Of a stretch of DNA of 64,000 bases, positions 50,783 through 62,945 are shown piece by piece. Position numbers and translations under genes: made by a program. Source of the DNA: Progne subis subis (taxonomy: Eukaryota > Chordata > Aves > Passeriformes > Hirundinidae). Every line of letters begins with the position of its first letter. Position 1 is the stretch's first letter. Where the stretch lies: the NCBI GenBank assembly GCA_022316685.1, contig JAKJHU010000023.1, positions 3,751,692 to 3,815,691 of the forward strand, written 5' to 3'. The notes beneath the pieces were generated by a model that saw only the letters and a program-made list of their open reading frames with translations, was not told the DNA's origin and ran no database searches.

Positions 50783-50828
50783 AAGATAAATTTCACGAGT
50801 TTCTGGATGAATTTCATGGGTTTCTGCA
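50783..50828 (+). repeat. Imperfect two-copy tandem duplication (about 21 bp)
   Basis: ATTTCACGAGTTTCTGGATG is followed directly by ATTTCATGGGTTTCTGCAAC with a few substitutions. Confidence 0.7.
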
Positions 50829-50829
50829 A

Positions 50830-52311
50830 CTAGAAAGGCCAAGATGCAATCTAAATTCACAGAAGACACAGCTTGTCTTTTGAGCCCCCCCACAAAACCC
50901 AAGTCTGTTCAAACAACTGAATGGAGGTAAATGCTTCTAGGTGAAAAATAGGCGATGGACGCTTTAAGCATGTGGATCACTAAGCATGCCACAACACTTT
51001 TCACAGGATTAAGTGTCATTCCCAAAACACCCTGAGCAATTACCTTGCATCTTTCTAGCTCCACTTGCAATTTAAGTTGGCTGCAATATTCCCTGCTTGG
51101 CAGTGGAAGAATGGGAATTTGGCTCTGCACGCCTGGGCAGCCACTTTGCACTTCAGTGGTGGATCAACATGTATCACCTGCAATCGTTAGCAACCTCACA
51201 ATCCTCAGAAAGAAAAAAATATATAATTGTTTATATGCAGTGTGTTTTTCCTTGCATTTGCTGTTTTCCCTGAACTGAAGGGCACCACATATTGGCATTT
51301 CAGTAATGGGGGACTTGACAGAGATTCTGTGCTTTACAGTATACCAAATATTTGTATGAAAAAAGCATTAAGGAAGTCACATTAAGGAAGTCACAATTAG
51401 AATCATACTAATTAACTGGAAATTTAGTTAATATTTTAGTTAAAATTTTAATTCTCTAAGTATCAATGCTTAAATTTGTTAAATACTTAATTTAAGAAAC
51501 TTTAAGTGTTTAGTAAGTTCTTTTAGATTCCACTAGCCTAAAAGTAACCAACTTCTTCAGCTATTGAAAATGAGCACTTTTCTTTCATGTTCGCATTTTT
51601 CTGTCACTGTAACAACAGATTTTTATGTTTTCTTAGGACAAAGCCTTATCTATCACTGCACCTCTTACAAATAAGTAGCAGGTGGAATTGTTTCTAAGTC
51701 AGAAGATATTTTTATTTGTGCAGGTAATAATTTCCATTGATAACAGAAACACGATGTTATATAGCAAAGTATAATGGTTAAATTACAGAACAAATTGTTA
51801 AAAAATTACCTGCATCTACTGAAAATGTTATTAAAAAAGTAAATTACTGTACACATCCTCAGAGCTTCAGGATGATACCTTTCCCTGCCCCCATACACAC
51901 ATATATAGTTTTGGCTTTGTTTTCTAAAAATATGCATTCAAAACAGTAGGAAATCTGCTTTCTCATTGCAGTGTACTGTCCTATAGTCTAGTGTAAAATT
52001 TGTAAATTTAAAAGTTTTCAAGTTGAGAGACAACTTAATACAATATGAATTTCACAAATATTTTTTGTTTTAATCAACAAACAAGTAAAAAGCATACTTT
52101 AAAATTATTTTTGATAAAAGGCATGTTGTGAATTCATACTTGCAAAAAAACTCTTGCATGTTGCTTATAAAATCACTCGTGTGGCAATTTTTCTCTTTTC
52201 TTTCCTATTAAGTATTTACTTAGCAACTAGAGTAGCTTTTCTGATTTTCACCCAAGAAGTAGTCAGGTAGTTTTTGAACTGCAGCTAAAAGTATGAATAA
52301 TGTTAAGTATA
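50830..52311. other. Unique DNA, no gene recognised
   Basis: Includes a 14-bp tandem duplication listed separately. Frames at 50909-51151 (minus) and 51045-51278 (plus) have no recognisable product. Confidence 0.4.
51367..51394 (+). repeat. Perfect 14-bp tandem duplication
   Basis: ATTAAGGAAGTCAC occurs at 51367-51380 and again at 51381-51394 with no mismatch. Confidence 0.95.
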
Positions 52312-52449
52312 GGGGTTTTTTTGTTTTGTTTTTTGTTTTGTGGTTTGTTTTGGGTTTGTTGTTTTTGTTTGTTTGGGGTTTTTTGTGTGGGTTTTTGGTT
52401 GTTTGTTTTTGGTGGGTTTTTTTTTTTTGGTTTTTTTTTTGGTTTTTTT
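52312..52449 (+). repeat. (GTTTT)n/(GTTT)n G-T-rich array
   Basis: About 138 bp of GTTTT, GGGTTT and GTTTG units ending in T-runs. The Phe/Leu/Val-rich plus frame and Lys/Gln/Pro/Asn-rich minus frame across it are artefacts. Confidence 0.95.
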
Positions 52450-53458
52450 ACATAATAGGTGATGACAGGAACATCAGAGTATGGTGGCATTTAGAAAATT
52501 GGTTGGGTAGCAGGCAAATGGAAACCCTAAAAGCATAATAAATGCACTATCTTCCCTTGAAATTGCGACTAGGAATGTCTTTCCCCTCTACATGCAGTGA
52601 TGGTGAATCCATTACACATGCAGTGATAGTGGATGTAATGCTCCTACTTGTACAGCACATTCTGGTCCAGAGTTCTGAATGCAATACAGAAAAAAAGGTG
52701 TAAGTAATCTGTATTCTCTGTTTAAATACAGAGCAACTGCTGCATGGAGACATCAAACATTTCACCCAGTCACTGAACAGCTTGCTCTCCACCAGAGCAG
52801 GGCAAAGTGGTGGTGGTAGAATGGGACACATTAATACATACACCAAAAATGTTCCTTTTCCTGAGTAAGTGGTAATCATCTACCTGTTGTGAAGAGTTGC
52901 TACCAGGAAAACCCTTCTAATTTGAAAAGTTTAGGATGTAAACATTATTCAGTTGAAAACCTGTAGTGTGGAAACTGCTCTATCAGCAGAAACTCAGGAA
53001 GATTATTAATCAGAGAACTTGAGCAGGTCACATCTGTTTGTCACATCTGACAAACCCTGTGCAGAACAACGAAATAGATCCCTTATGAGAGATCAGGAGG
53101 AATCCGTGAATGTAGTGCAGGGATAACAGGATTTTTAACCGGGCCACTTGAAGGATTATGAATGTACAAAAATATTGTTTCAGATGTAGGGCTTTAATAC
53201 AGGTCTCACTGAAAAAGCCAAGAGACATGACAAAGTTTAATAGATGATACTTTGAGTCTAAATTCCTGAGATAGATGATATTGATCCTGTCTTTTAAAAA
53301 GTAACTGGGGGACTTTTTCATATTCTTGTCACTCTACTACTTATTTACCTCTTCCTGTAGCATTTGAAAGATTTACAAGGAGGTTCTGCTAAACACTTCT
53401 GGTTTTGTCAGTCTGAAGGCTCTGAGATATCTCCAGGCATTGTATGGCAATTGATTTC
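52450..53458. other. Unique DNA, no gene recognised
   Basis: An imperfect 26-bp spaced duplication (ACATGCAGTGATGGTG near 52590 and ACATGCAGTGATAGTG near 52616) is the only structure seen. Confidence 0.4.
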
Positions 53459-53480
53459 TTTTTTTTTTTTTTTTTTTTTT
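53459..53480 (+). repeat. T22 homopolymer
   Basis: Twenty-two thymines preceded by TTTC and followed by GGAGAAAG. Confidence 0.95.
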
Positions 53481-55239
53481 GGAGAAAGACCGTGAGCAGC
53501 TGGGACAGTCAACAAAGTGAAAAATCCTTGAAGTGCAAGGCAAATAGGGAAATATGTTTCTGTAACAATCATATTCTTGTAGTGACTCTTTGAATAGGAT
53601 GTTGAGTTTGTATTATAAACTCAAGCATATTCTATATGCAATAAGGACAATCAACACATTCAAAGTATCAAAAAACCATAGATCACTCTGGTGATAAAAG
53701 CTAGAGCCACACAATGTGGTTTTAAAATTGTTAAAATTACCAAGGGGCAGCTGAAGCAAGCTTGTTGAACTATTGTTTGGGATACCTCAACAGTATTGTT
53801 AAAGTGTCAATTCTAACACTGTTCCATTAATGATTCTTAAAAAGAATGTGACTGAAGCCCTCCAACATTGATCACAAGGGTTTTTCAGGAAGAAATACAA
53901 TTTCATGCAGCTCTGTTAAGAACAATTTTTATTAGAGCAGCAGGCAGGAGGAACTGGTTCCTTAGCAATAGTAACTTGGAAGGAAAAGTGCCTTTTGTAG
54001 GCACTTTTGTGTAAGAGTTCATATGTATTTCTGTGAGTGTGTCCATTCATACATATACACACACAGACATACATATATATCCTGATGAAATGTGTATGAT
54101 TCTCATTTTTAAAGAGAAGAAGAAAAAAAGAAAAAGGAAGAAACAAACAATATTAGTTCACACATGACTTAAAGCAGTTTTCAGAAAAGCAATTTAGGAT
54201 TTTCATCTACAGCAATGCTGTAGACTATGACAGGAAACCCAGTAGGTTTACAAAGAGAGAAAACTAAAAGCCAAACTGAAATACTAAGGTGATGGGGTTT
54301 ATCAGCCACAACAACCCCAGGGGAGACACTGACTTGTCTGTCACAAAGAGTTCTATCAATATTGAATGATACAAAGTTATAGACAACAAAAATGGCTTTT
54401 CCAATCAGTGATGGTACAAATCCATGTTTTTAGTGATGGGCTGGAAAAAATGAGGAGGTTTATCTAAGTTTTTCTGTCAGGCTGTTTATTGCTCTGTACT
54501 AGAAAAAGATAAAGATATCCTTAATATCTTCCCTAAATTTTATTATTTCAGAAGAGAAATTATCTCTAAGTTCAGCATTCTCAGATTAAATTATTTTGTT
54601 TCTCATTCTGCAAAATGGCTTTGCCTAGTCAGCATCCTTATTCAAATTTGTATTTGCTTATTTCTTGCAGACAGCCACTCGTTAGGAGTCGATACAGAAG
54701 GCTAGACATAATGATGCTGCTTAATCTCACAGGTTTTATTGCAAACTGTTAAATGTTTACCAGCTTGCTGTAGTCGTATCTGAAGATAACAGACCTAACA
54801 GCTTTGCTATTTAAATCCAGAGCTGATTTTCAGGCATAATTTTGAGATGAAGTCTGCAAAGGAGTTCCAAGTACTTTTGCTAAAACTGACCTACAATGAA
54901 TACTTTTTCTTCCAGAGCCATGAGTAAATGATCTTAAAACAGATACTGAAGACCCTTAAAAAAAAAAACAAACAAAAAAGCAGGCTACCATCCCTCTTAA
55001 TGCCACATGACCCACTGATGAACCTCAGAAATTTGAGATTCAGCTAGATAATCAGATCTATTCTTCTAGTTTGTCCAAACATTGCTCAGCTGAAATGGCT
55101 TTCAGGCAAAACTGGAAGATAAAGACTTGGAGAATTGTCTAGTAATAGAGCAAGTTTTTCTGCCATGTCCCATGGGTTTTGTCTTGACACAAGAGCACAT
55201 AACTAGAAGGCAATTTGCAACATATGTGGAAAGCAGCAG
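53481..55239. other. Unique DNA, no gene recognised
   Basis: Contains a short A8CAAACAAAAAAG run at 54958-54979 and a small CA/TA-rich patch near 54050-54080. No gene was identified. Confidence 0.45.
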
Positions 55240-55612
55240 TAGAGACTCTACCATTCCTAGAAAAAAGAAGGCTCTGGGATGATCTGACTGCAGCCTTCCA
55301 GTACCTGAAGGGAACTTACAGGAAAGAGGGGGCAAGACAATTTACCACACAGTGACACATAGTGACACATAGGACAGGACAAGGCAGAATGGCTTCAAAC
55401 TGAAAGAGATTGGGTTTAGATTAGATATATGAAGGTATGCACTGGAACAGAGAAGCTGTGGATGCCCAGTCCCTGGAAGTGTTGAAGCCCAGCCTGGATG
55501 GGGCTCTGAGAAACCTGGTCTAGTGGAAGGTGCCCCGCCCATGGCAGAGAACTAGATGATGTTCAATGTCGACTTCCAACCCAAACCATTCTATGACTCT
55601 AAGACTCTTGTG
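55240..55612 (+). mobile_element. CR1 LINE 3' region (5'-truncated, internally deleted)
   Basis: The order GGGATGATCTGACTGCAGCC, TTCCAGTACCTGAAGGGAAC, AATGGCTTCAAACTGAAAGA, TTTAGATTAGATAT, GCACTGGAACAGAGAAGCTG, CCCTGGAAGTGTTGAAGCCC, CTGGATGGGGCTCTGAGAAA, CCTGGTCTAGTGGAAGGTG and CTTCCAACCCAAACCATTCT reproduces the terminal part of avian CR1. A deletion near 55430 removes the segment that normally lies between GATAT and GCACTGG. The tail ends in ATGACTCTAAGACTC repeats. It is the least diverged CR1 copy in the window. A 66-codon minus frame at 55342-55542 is an antisense shadow. Confidence 0.9.
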
Positions 55613-56399
55613 AAGTTGTTGTGGTGATTGATTGCTCCTGCTGTAAAAATTTCTTTCTTATGTTAAGATAGTCCCAGTGCAACATGTACCTGCTGCTCTT
55701 ACCTCGTCCATGTGGCTACATGTGAAGAGACTGTCTTCTTTTCTAACTCAAGAGACCAGAATATAAATGGTTCTATGATGTGACCCTATCAATGACTAAA
55801 ATCAGGACAGACTTTTCCAGTGGTATATAACATTTACAGTTTAGTCATCCATAAGAGACGGATTCAATGAGAGATGTTTCCTGAATTGCCATCTCTAACT
55901 GATGTGCTTTTGTATCATTATTAGCTGTGAACTGCCCCAGTTCTCCTCAATTTCACCAAAGCTCCCTTTGGCATATTTATCATTCTTCCTGTAATGTCAT
56001 TAATCAACATACTAATGAGGATGAATATGAAAAATTTTCCTTGAAAAATTTCATTACTAATCCCTATTTAGAGAACTCTTAACATAAGTGTTTTGCATTC
56101 TGTTAGTTAGCCAGTTCTTTATCCTTCTTATAGCTCTTCACTTTATTTCTATGAGGTATGCCTTAAGTCACTCTGCTGTAGCAATTGGGTAAATTATTGA
56201 TTTAATTCTAGGTAAGACAGAAAACAAACATACTTGTTATATAAGTTTTAAGTACGAGGCCATAAAAGTATATTTAAATAATTGTCATTTACTTTTGATA
56301 TAATCTTGTATATTTTATCACTATTTGTTTCCCTGTGCTAATTTGCTGTCCTTGAGAATATAATAAATGATGTTTCAAATTTGAGCACCAACATTAATG

Positions 56400-56700
56400 C
56401 CAGTTAATTTTTTCCACAGTTAGACAGGCTGAGGTGAAGGGTTGCAAAATGGCTTGAAGAAGCAGAAAAATATTTTTGCATTTTATTGCCTGAATACCTT
56501 ATACTCAAATACTGGACAAAGTAAATTGAATGTTAAGTAATAATGCGTAATTACACATCCAGAGAGACAATAATGAAGAGTAAAGTACAACAAACTGTAA
56601 TCCAATCACAAAGGCAAAGCATGCAAATGAAACAATCAGGTTAAAGATGCTGAATTGGCAGCATTTAATAAAGATTTATAGAGAAGGAATATAATTTAGC
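56400..56700. promoter_or_regulatory. Candidate conserved noncoding enhancer
   Basis: Contains CAGTTAATTTTTTCC near 56401, GCGTAATTACAC near 56546, a TAATCCAATCACAAAGG segment near 56598 with a SOX-like ACAAAGG at 56608-56614, an octamer ATGCAAAT at 56621-56628 about 6 bp from it, and TTGGCAGCATTTAATAAAG near 56654. A SOX site next to a POU site is a known composite arrangement. Here it is only read from sequence. Confidence 0.28.
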
Positions 56701-57739
56701 ATAGCAAAAAGAAAAAAAAAAAAATCTATTAGCAAAAATAATCTCCCTGATGCAATTCCTTTTTGGTACATGTTAATTCTTCTATTAACAAATCTCCAAT
56801 TATTTTGCATTGAATATTCAAGGCAACTGAGTCAATATTAGGGAATCATATAATTCCCTGCCAGAAAGGAAAGGATTCATTACAGCTACTGAGAATTCAT
56901 TTGAACATATGAGATAAAATATTGCCATGTATTAAATGATAAAGGATCCAAGCACTTGAGACCTATGGAGTTTTCATGGTATCCACCAACCCTGAATTTA
57001 GGACATATGATGTCTAATCTGGAAGCAGGCTGCCTCATGGTTCCCATCTTAATTTAGATTTTTTGTTGGTTTCATTCAGTTTTTATGCTACAAAGAACAA
57101 TACTTTGTGCAAAGAATTACATATACAATGAAACAAGAAATCAGACTATCTTACATTTGATCCTAATGAAGAACCACCTTAGTCAGTGTTTGTGTGGGGA
57201 GCAGTACCATGCCCTGTTTCTGGTCTAAAAAGCTTCAAAAGAGACTTACTGACTACAAAATTACACCCTACTTCTTAAAATGAGTACCACTAAAGCACTT
57301 TGTTAAACAGATATGTGTGACGTGCACAGGTAAGATGAGGATAAATTTACCTTTAAATTAACTTTGGGGTTTTTTATTTAACGAAATACAAATATAGGAT
57401 TTCAACATACATCCACTGACCATTGACTGATACTCTAGAAAATCCAGCAGAAAATCTATCCTCATTAGTGTGATTCTGTGACTAGATTTTGACTCGCCAC
57501 AATTAAAACATACCTAAGTAACAACACACAGAGTAAAATACAGGTAAATTTGACTTTTAATTAGTAAAAGTTACCAGAAATTATTTCGATTTTTTGATGA
57601 TGTCTGAATTTTTTATACACACAGTATGTTTCTCACCATTCACTATTCCTACACAAATAAGCATTAATTACATTCTGAAAACATTTACCACACAGCTACT
57701 TTGATTCTCTGCTAACAAGTAATATACACTGTCTACCCC

Positions 57740-58010
57740 TTTAAAAATGCTTTGTAATCTGAGTTAGGGAAGGGGCCTGCTCTGTGAAGTGTTGGCATTT
57801 AAGGTTTGAGCCAATAACCACAACTGATTTCCTAATGTCATTTGCGTCACAGTTACAGAGGGAAGATAATTTTAGCTAGAATTCCAGCATTTGGATCCAG
57901 AACACAAACTGGTTTATAGCCAGCACAAATCTGTAGGCATTTAATCTTCCTGAGGGACCAGAAACTTTATTAGCTGTTCACATATCACAATTGCCAGACG
58001 GCAATTACTG
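57740..58010. promoter_or_regulatory. Candidate conserved noncoding stretch
   Basis: CCAAT at 57811-57815 touches a RUNX-type AACCACAA at 57816-57823. A CRE-like TGCGTCA lies at 57843-57849, TTAGCTAGAATTCCAGC near 57871 and CAATTGCCAGACGGCAATTA near 57989, the last being a partly palindromic stretch. No simple repeats. Function is inferred only. Confidence 0.22.
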
Positions 58011-60440
58011 CTGAAAGGCTCAACACAGGACTTGAGCCCCTTGAAACCCAAGGGCACCACTGGGCACCAGTGCTTTGGGACTCCCAGATGGGCTTTTGAC
58101 CCCTCCCTGGTGTTTTCAGCATGTTCTCATTCCTCTTATTTCCTATTCCACACTTAAACAAGAACCCTCACTTTAGCACTTATTGACTAGGGAAAAGGGC
58201 CTGTGAGAAGAGAACAAAACTGAAGTTAAATATGTCCCTCTGCTAATTTAATCAAAAAATTTCCCTCTACGGCCTTGTTCAGAGCAGCACTTAAGTTTCT
58301 CTGAAAGCTGTAGCTTTATTCACACTTTAAAGTTAAGTGCTTTGTTGGACAAGGGTATTCATACAGATAATAAATGTACTTTTCCTATTCCCATCCAGGA
58401 GTTCAAGAACATTCATTTTGCAAAAACTAAGAAAAAACTTTTAGAAAGCCTTTTTACTATAACAGCAAAAAGTTATCTTGACTTTGACATAGGATAGAAA
58501 ATTTCTGTCTCCAGTGAAAAAGCTAAGCATCTTGTCAGGAAATTGAAAACCAAAACCCAGATACCTTTGCTTCTGTTGCTTTTAGATGTCTGTTTTCTGT
58601 ACATTAGAAGAAAGAAAAGCATTTAAGGACACTTTTTTTTTTACATTCAGCCAAAATTTACATTTCCTGGGAAAGAGGGAACAAAACAATCAGACAAAGA
58701 GCTACAACAATCAATTAAAAATTCTAGAGAGTACTCTGAGAAGGATTTTTCATTGAGCTAGTTTCCTTATGAAGACAGTTTTAGCTCCTGTAAGAGTTGC
58801 TGCACTCCTGCCATGGTGCATGTGTTTGATATTCTGCATGTGCTTCCTGCTTTTCTTTCTTGGTGGGGAACAGGAAAATTCTGTGCTGTGTCACTTCAAC
58901 TATTTACAGTCACCCTGGTGTCAACACAGAGAAAGAGTGTCTAGGTATCATCAGGAACAACTTTCCTCTCCAACTACTGAGTTGCTAAAACCAGAGTATT
59001 AATGTGCAATCACGGAGAGAGGGGATCAGTGAACAGTAAGATATTCTGATATTGAAGTCATTTTTCACACCTCTAGTAAAGTGAATACATTACATTCATT
59101 CATCTGTGTCGAACCTTAATTGTCAAACTGAGTTTATGGACTCACAGGGTCTTTTAAAAATAGTTGTCATCAGATAATGTGCACTATTAGAAATTTCATT
59201 AAAAGCGTATTTAAAGCATGCCAAATTGTGTTTTTCATCACCAAAAAGTAACAATACATTTCATATTTATGTTTGCAGCCAGCTAATGAAATGCAAAGAA
59301 AAGTGACACAGCAATGCCTAGTTGCTGAACAAGTGCATACGTTTTCAGGATGAATAAAGTTCTTACAACAGTGACCACTGTCAGACATAGCCAGTGATCA
59401 GAATTTAAAAAAAAAAAATCATCTTCCTTACTGGTGTGGAGTTTTAGTCACATTCATACATATGTGTATGTATTAATTAATAACCTGAGTTCTCTGTTTC
59501 ATCTTAAATGAAACTAAATCATAGTAAGCTGGGGATCTTCAAGGTGCACTTCACAGAAATATGTAGTATTTCTTCAAACAGAGATGGATCTTCAATTGGT
59601 ACATTCTCTGCACTGTGTTCAGGGCACTGTGGTTGTACCAATACTGTACTGTAGTGCAGTGTACAGTTTATTATGAAGCTTTATATACTGTCGTAGTGAA
59701 AAAAAAAAATAATAACCAAAGAGAAATATTTTCTTGAGTTAGAAACCATAAAATAGTGAATAAATCTCAGTACATTTCATGCTCATAGCTATGACAGTTA
59801 TTCTTCTATCATTGGATCTGGGCTAAAAACTCCATGGAGGAACCTCTCCAGCAATGAAACTCCTTTGACCTGATATTCAGTCAGTGCTGTGGTAACAAGC
59901 CTTGGCAGTGTGCAATCCTTGGACTCATAGCTGTGAAAAAATAACGCAGATGCAATTTCGTGTATGCTTTTGTAGGCAACCCTAGTCTAGCTGTAGGGCA
60001 GATTTCAAGTCACTCGACTTCAAGGCATATCAAAGCAGAGAGGAGTAATTTCCTGCCTCTTTGACAGGGACACAAACTCTGAACAGAGTATGGTCACATT
60101 CTGCCTGGAAACTGTAACAGCTGCAGCAAACATATGGAGCTGCCATGGAAGAAAAGCTGTTTAGTTTGCGGAGTGAGACCCTAATCAAAGTGATTGATGC
60201 TGGATATGATGCAGAAATGCAATAGCTATCCCTTTTGAAGGAAGATACTCGAGAGATAAATACAAAATGCTCTAATAAATGAAACAAGCTGAAACACCTG
60301 TAATACCTCTAGGATAGATGTTAAAATCACTTAGACTAATATTACCAATGAATCATTTCCCTTAATACAAAATATAGAAGATAAAGAGTAAAAATAAATC
60401 ACTGGTCTGATATTAACCCTGACATATCTGATTTCTTACA

Positions 60441-60500
60441 CTGTTTTTTGGGGGTTTGTTTTTCTGGTGGTTGGTTTTTCTTTTTTTTTTCTTTTTTTTT

Positions 60501-60533
<33 letters not shown>

Positions 60534-60545
60534 GGGGGGGTGTGG
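60441..60545 (+). repeat. T-rich tract ending in G8
   Basis: GTTTTTTGGGGGTTTG-type sequence passes into long T-runs (interrupted by C at 60491 and 60502) and then eight guanines at 60533-60540, followed by TGTGGTTGG. Overlapping Phe- and Lys-rich frames are artefacts. Confidence 0.95.
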
Positions 60546-62685
60546 TTGGCAGTTGGAATTGTTATGCTACGTGTTGGAAAAAGGTGTGATATATCTTTAT
60601 ATTTAATAGGATACAAAAGGCTAGGGTGTAGCAAATGAATCTCTTGTCAAAGGCCAGTTTCTGTTAAATTTGCTTGCAATGAAAATTAACATCAAAGAGT
60701 AACTATTTTAAAGTCATTGGACCTTTGCCATTGTTATTGAGAGAACTGTCTTTTTCTTTTTGAATAATTAGCACAGAATTCTGAAGACAGAACACATAAT
60801 TTCCTGCTAATGAATCAACAATATACAAGTATGAGAAGTCATGCTATTTTCATCTTTTTTACAAGACAGTGGTGTGAGCAATAGCAGTTACAGTTTCTGA
60901 AATTCTTTGACGTCTAAGAGAAAAGTTGAGAAAGGTTATTTGTATCTCACTGTTTTCATGAAGAGCTGGTATACTCAGGGTACCCTTGTTCCAAGCATGT
61001 AAACTGATAATTTTATCAGTGATTTTGGGGGTGGAAATGGCAAAGGCTTGTTTTCTAAAAGAGTTTTGATTGCCTTTCATTCTATTTCTTATCTTATATC
61101 TTTTATTTATTTTCATGCACAAGGAAAATGGTAAATTATTGTTATCAGATGTCCATTTGACTGGGTAGGATGATACTTAAAACAATATTTGGAAAAACCA
61201 AATTCAGGCAACTTGGTTTTTTTATTTTACAGTATTATTTAGAATACTTAAAAAATTTATGTGGTGGACCTTAATTTAACAATAAAGAAAGTTATATTAG
61301 TTCAAGTAAATTATTAAATAAAATCTCAATGGTAACAGAAGTAGTCTACATATTTGAGACTGACAGATGGGTCTGGATCCAAGCTAACAATGTTCTGTTT
61401 CTGTTCTAGAAAATGACATCTAAATAATATACCTATTGCTCTGCTAGCAATAACATATGGAGAAAAAAAAAAAATACACATAAAAACTTAGGGGCAACTA
61501 AAATGAGGGAAATAACTTAGAAAGGACAACTAACTTATAAATAATTCAATTCACAAGACATTTTTCCCCAATCACTTTGTCAGTTTTCAGCTCTCTGCAT
61601 AGAGTTTTCTATATGGATGAGCATGTTTTCTGTTAGAATAGTCCAGGTGGTAAAGTGACTGGCAATAAAAACTTATGCTTTCAGATATAGTAGATCCCTT
61701 TTATATATTTATGACATTTGGCAAATGTCCTGCTCTTAAAATCAGGAGTGCATTTACCTCCTGCTGAAATAATTGAAAGCCAACAATTCTCTGGATCACT
61801 ACAGCCAGCATCAGTAACTACAGGACTATAAAATTATTTCAGTCAAGTCCTTTATTGCACAAGCAGGCTTTACAATAGATGAAATGAATTTTCTTTCAGA
61901 AATATTTTAATTGCATTGCAATCTATTTGATATCAAAACTTCTTTTCAATGAAAAGCAGCAAAGGCTTTTTGGGCAATCACCAAAGGCTCAAACTTTTCT
62001 TTGCAATAACTTTACTGTATACTCCAAACAATTACATATAATTTAACACATATTACATTTTGAAAGGAAAGTCAATAGCTTGCTTATCATCCCAACTTCT
62101 AAAATCTGATGAAAAATATCCAGTGGGAAAAATCTTGTATTTGTCCAATCACGTATTAAGGGATTGTGTTGTAATATAAAAGGTAATATAAAAGGTTTGT
62201 GTTGTAATTTTCCTCCACTCCATTGCTCAAAAGAAAATTATTCAATTAATTAGGTAAATTGCTGGTGCCATCTCTGCTCACACAGTCACCCACTATCCTC
62301 ATCTGGGCAGAGAGCAGGAGGAGCAGCTTACCTCCAGCTCCTCCCTTCACATGCTGACAGAGTCAGTATCCACAAAACTGCTGGAACTGACCCATGGCTG
62401 TGGGACCTAGGGTACAGTTTTTGGATATTTGAAGTAATATTCTATATATAAAAAGAAAAGCCCTGTTGTACTCAAGGGTAGTTTCTCCAAAGATTTCTTT
62501 TCTCATACATGTAGTTTCTCACTTTCAAAAACTGTGAAAAGAGTCTTACAGATGGATGTTGTGTTAAAAGTTTGCCATCCATACACTTATTCTAGATATA
62601 TTAGACTTCTCGAAATATTGAAATTTCACTCTACATCAAGATAGAAGCACATTCTGAGGAATAGTCATGAACAGATTGAAAATTC
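60546..62685. other. Unique AT-rich DNA, no gene recognised
   Basis: No gene or element recognised. A small duplication of GTAATATAAAAG occurs near 62171-62195. The 62270-62400 stretch is mildly GC-richer without identifiable content. Confidence 0.45.
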
Positions 62686-62945
62686 ATGGGTAAGAGTCAG
62701 AGACGAAAGGAACAAAAGGAAATCAGTGTTTGGAGTCTGCTGCAGGTTGCTCCATCAATGGAAACCTGCTGCCAGAGCCCTCTTGCTCCAGCTACAGGGT
62801 CTTGTCCTGCTGGGGGACTTCAACCACCTCAGCATCTGCTGGACAAGTAGCTCAGTGATCTGTAGGCATTCCAGGAGACTCCTGGGATGCATGAAGAATA
62901 ACTTCCTAAGCCAGGTAATAGGTCTATCAGAGGGGATGCAATAGT
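62686..62945 (+). mobile_element. CR1 LINE ORF2 fragment, endonuclease domain
   Basis: The plus frame at 62726-62944 contains LVLLGDFNHLSICW and then RRLLGCMKNNFLSQV, the order seen in the C-terminal half of the CR1 apurinic-type endonuclease. GDFNH is encoded at 62813-62827, and its Asp/Asn belong to the catalytic signature of this nuclease family. The text GGTAAGAGTCAGAGACGAAA upstream also matches CR1. The fragment stops near 62945 with no RT domain or 3' tail behind it, so it is an internal relic. The open frame of 72 codons is a remnant with no start context of its own. Confidence 0.75.

Larger units (their letters stand above)
55613..60440. other. Unique AT-rich DNA with enhancer-like stretches, no gene recognised
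   Basis: No exon or transposon was recognised across about 4.8 kb apart from the candidate noncoding elements listed separately. The 77-codon plus frame at 58769-59002 has a hydrophobic N-terminal stretch but no recognisable family. Confidence 0.45.

Noticed and set aside
52263..52538. Overlapping Lys/Gln/Pro-rich and Phe/Val-rich frames
   Set aside because: Both are translations of the GTTTT array.
55342..55542. 66-codon minus frame
   Set aside because: Antisense to a CR1 3' region.
59640..59672. Possible microRNA-like hairpin around GTACTGTAGTGCAGTGTAC
   Set aside because: The stem is only a few base pairs and no flanking pairing extends it.
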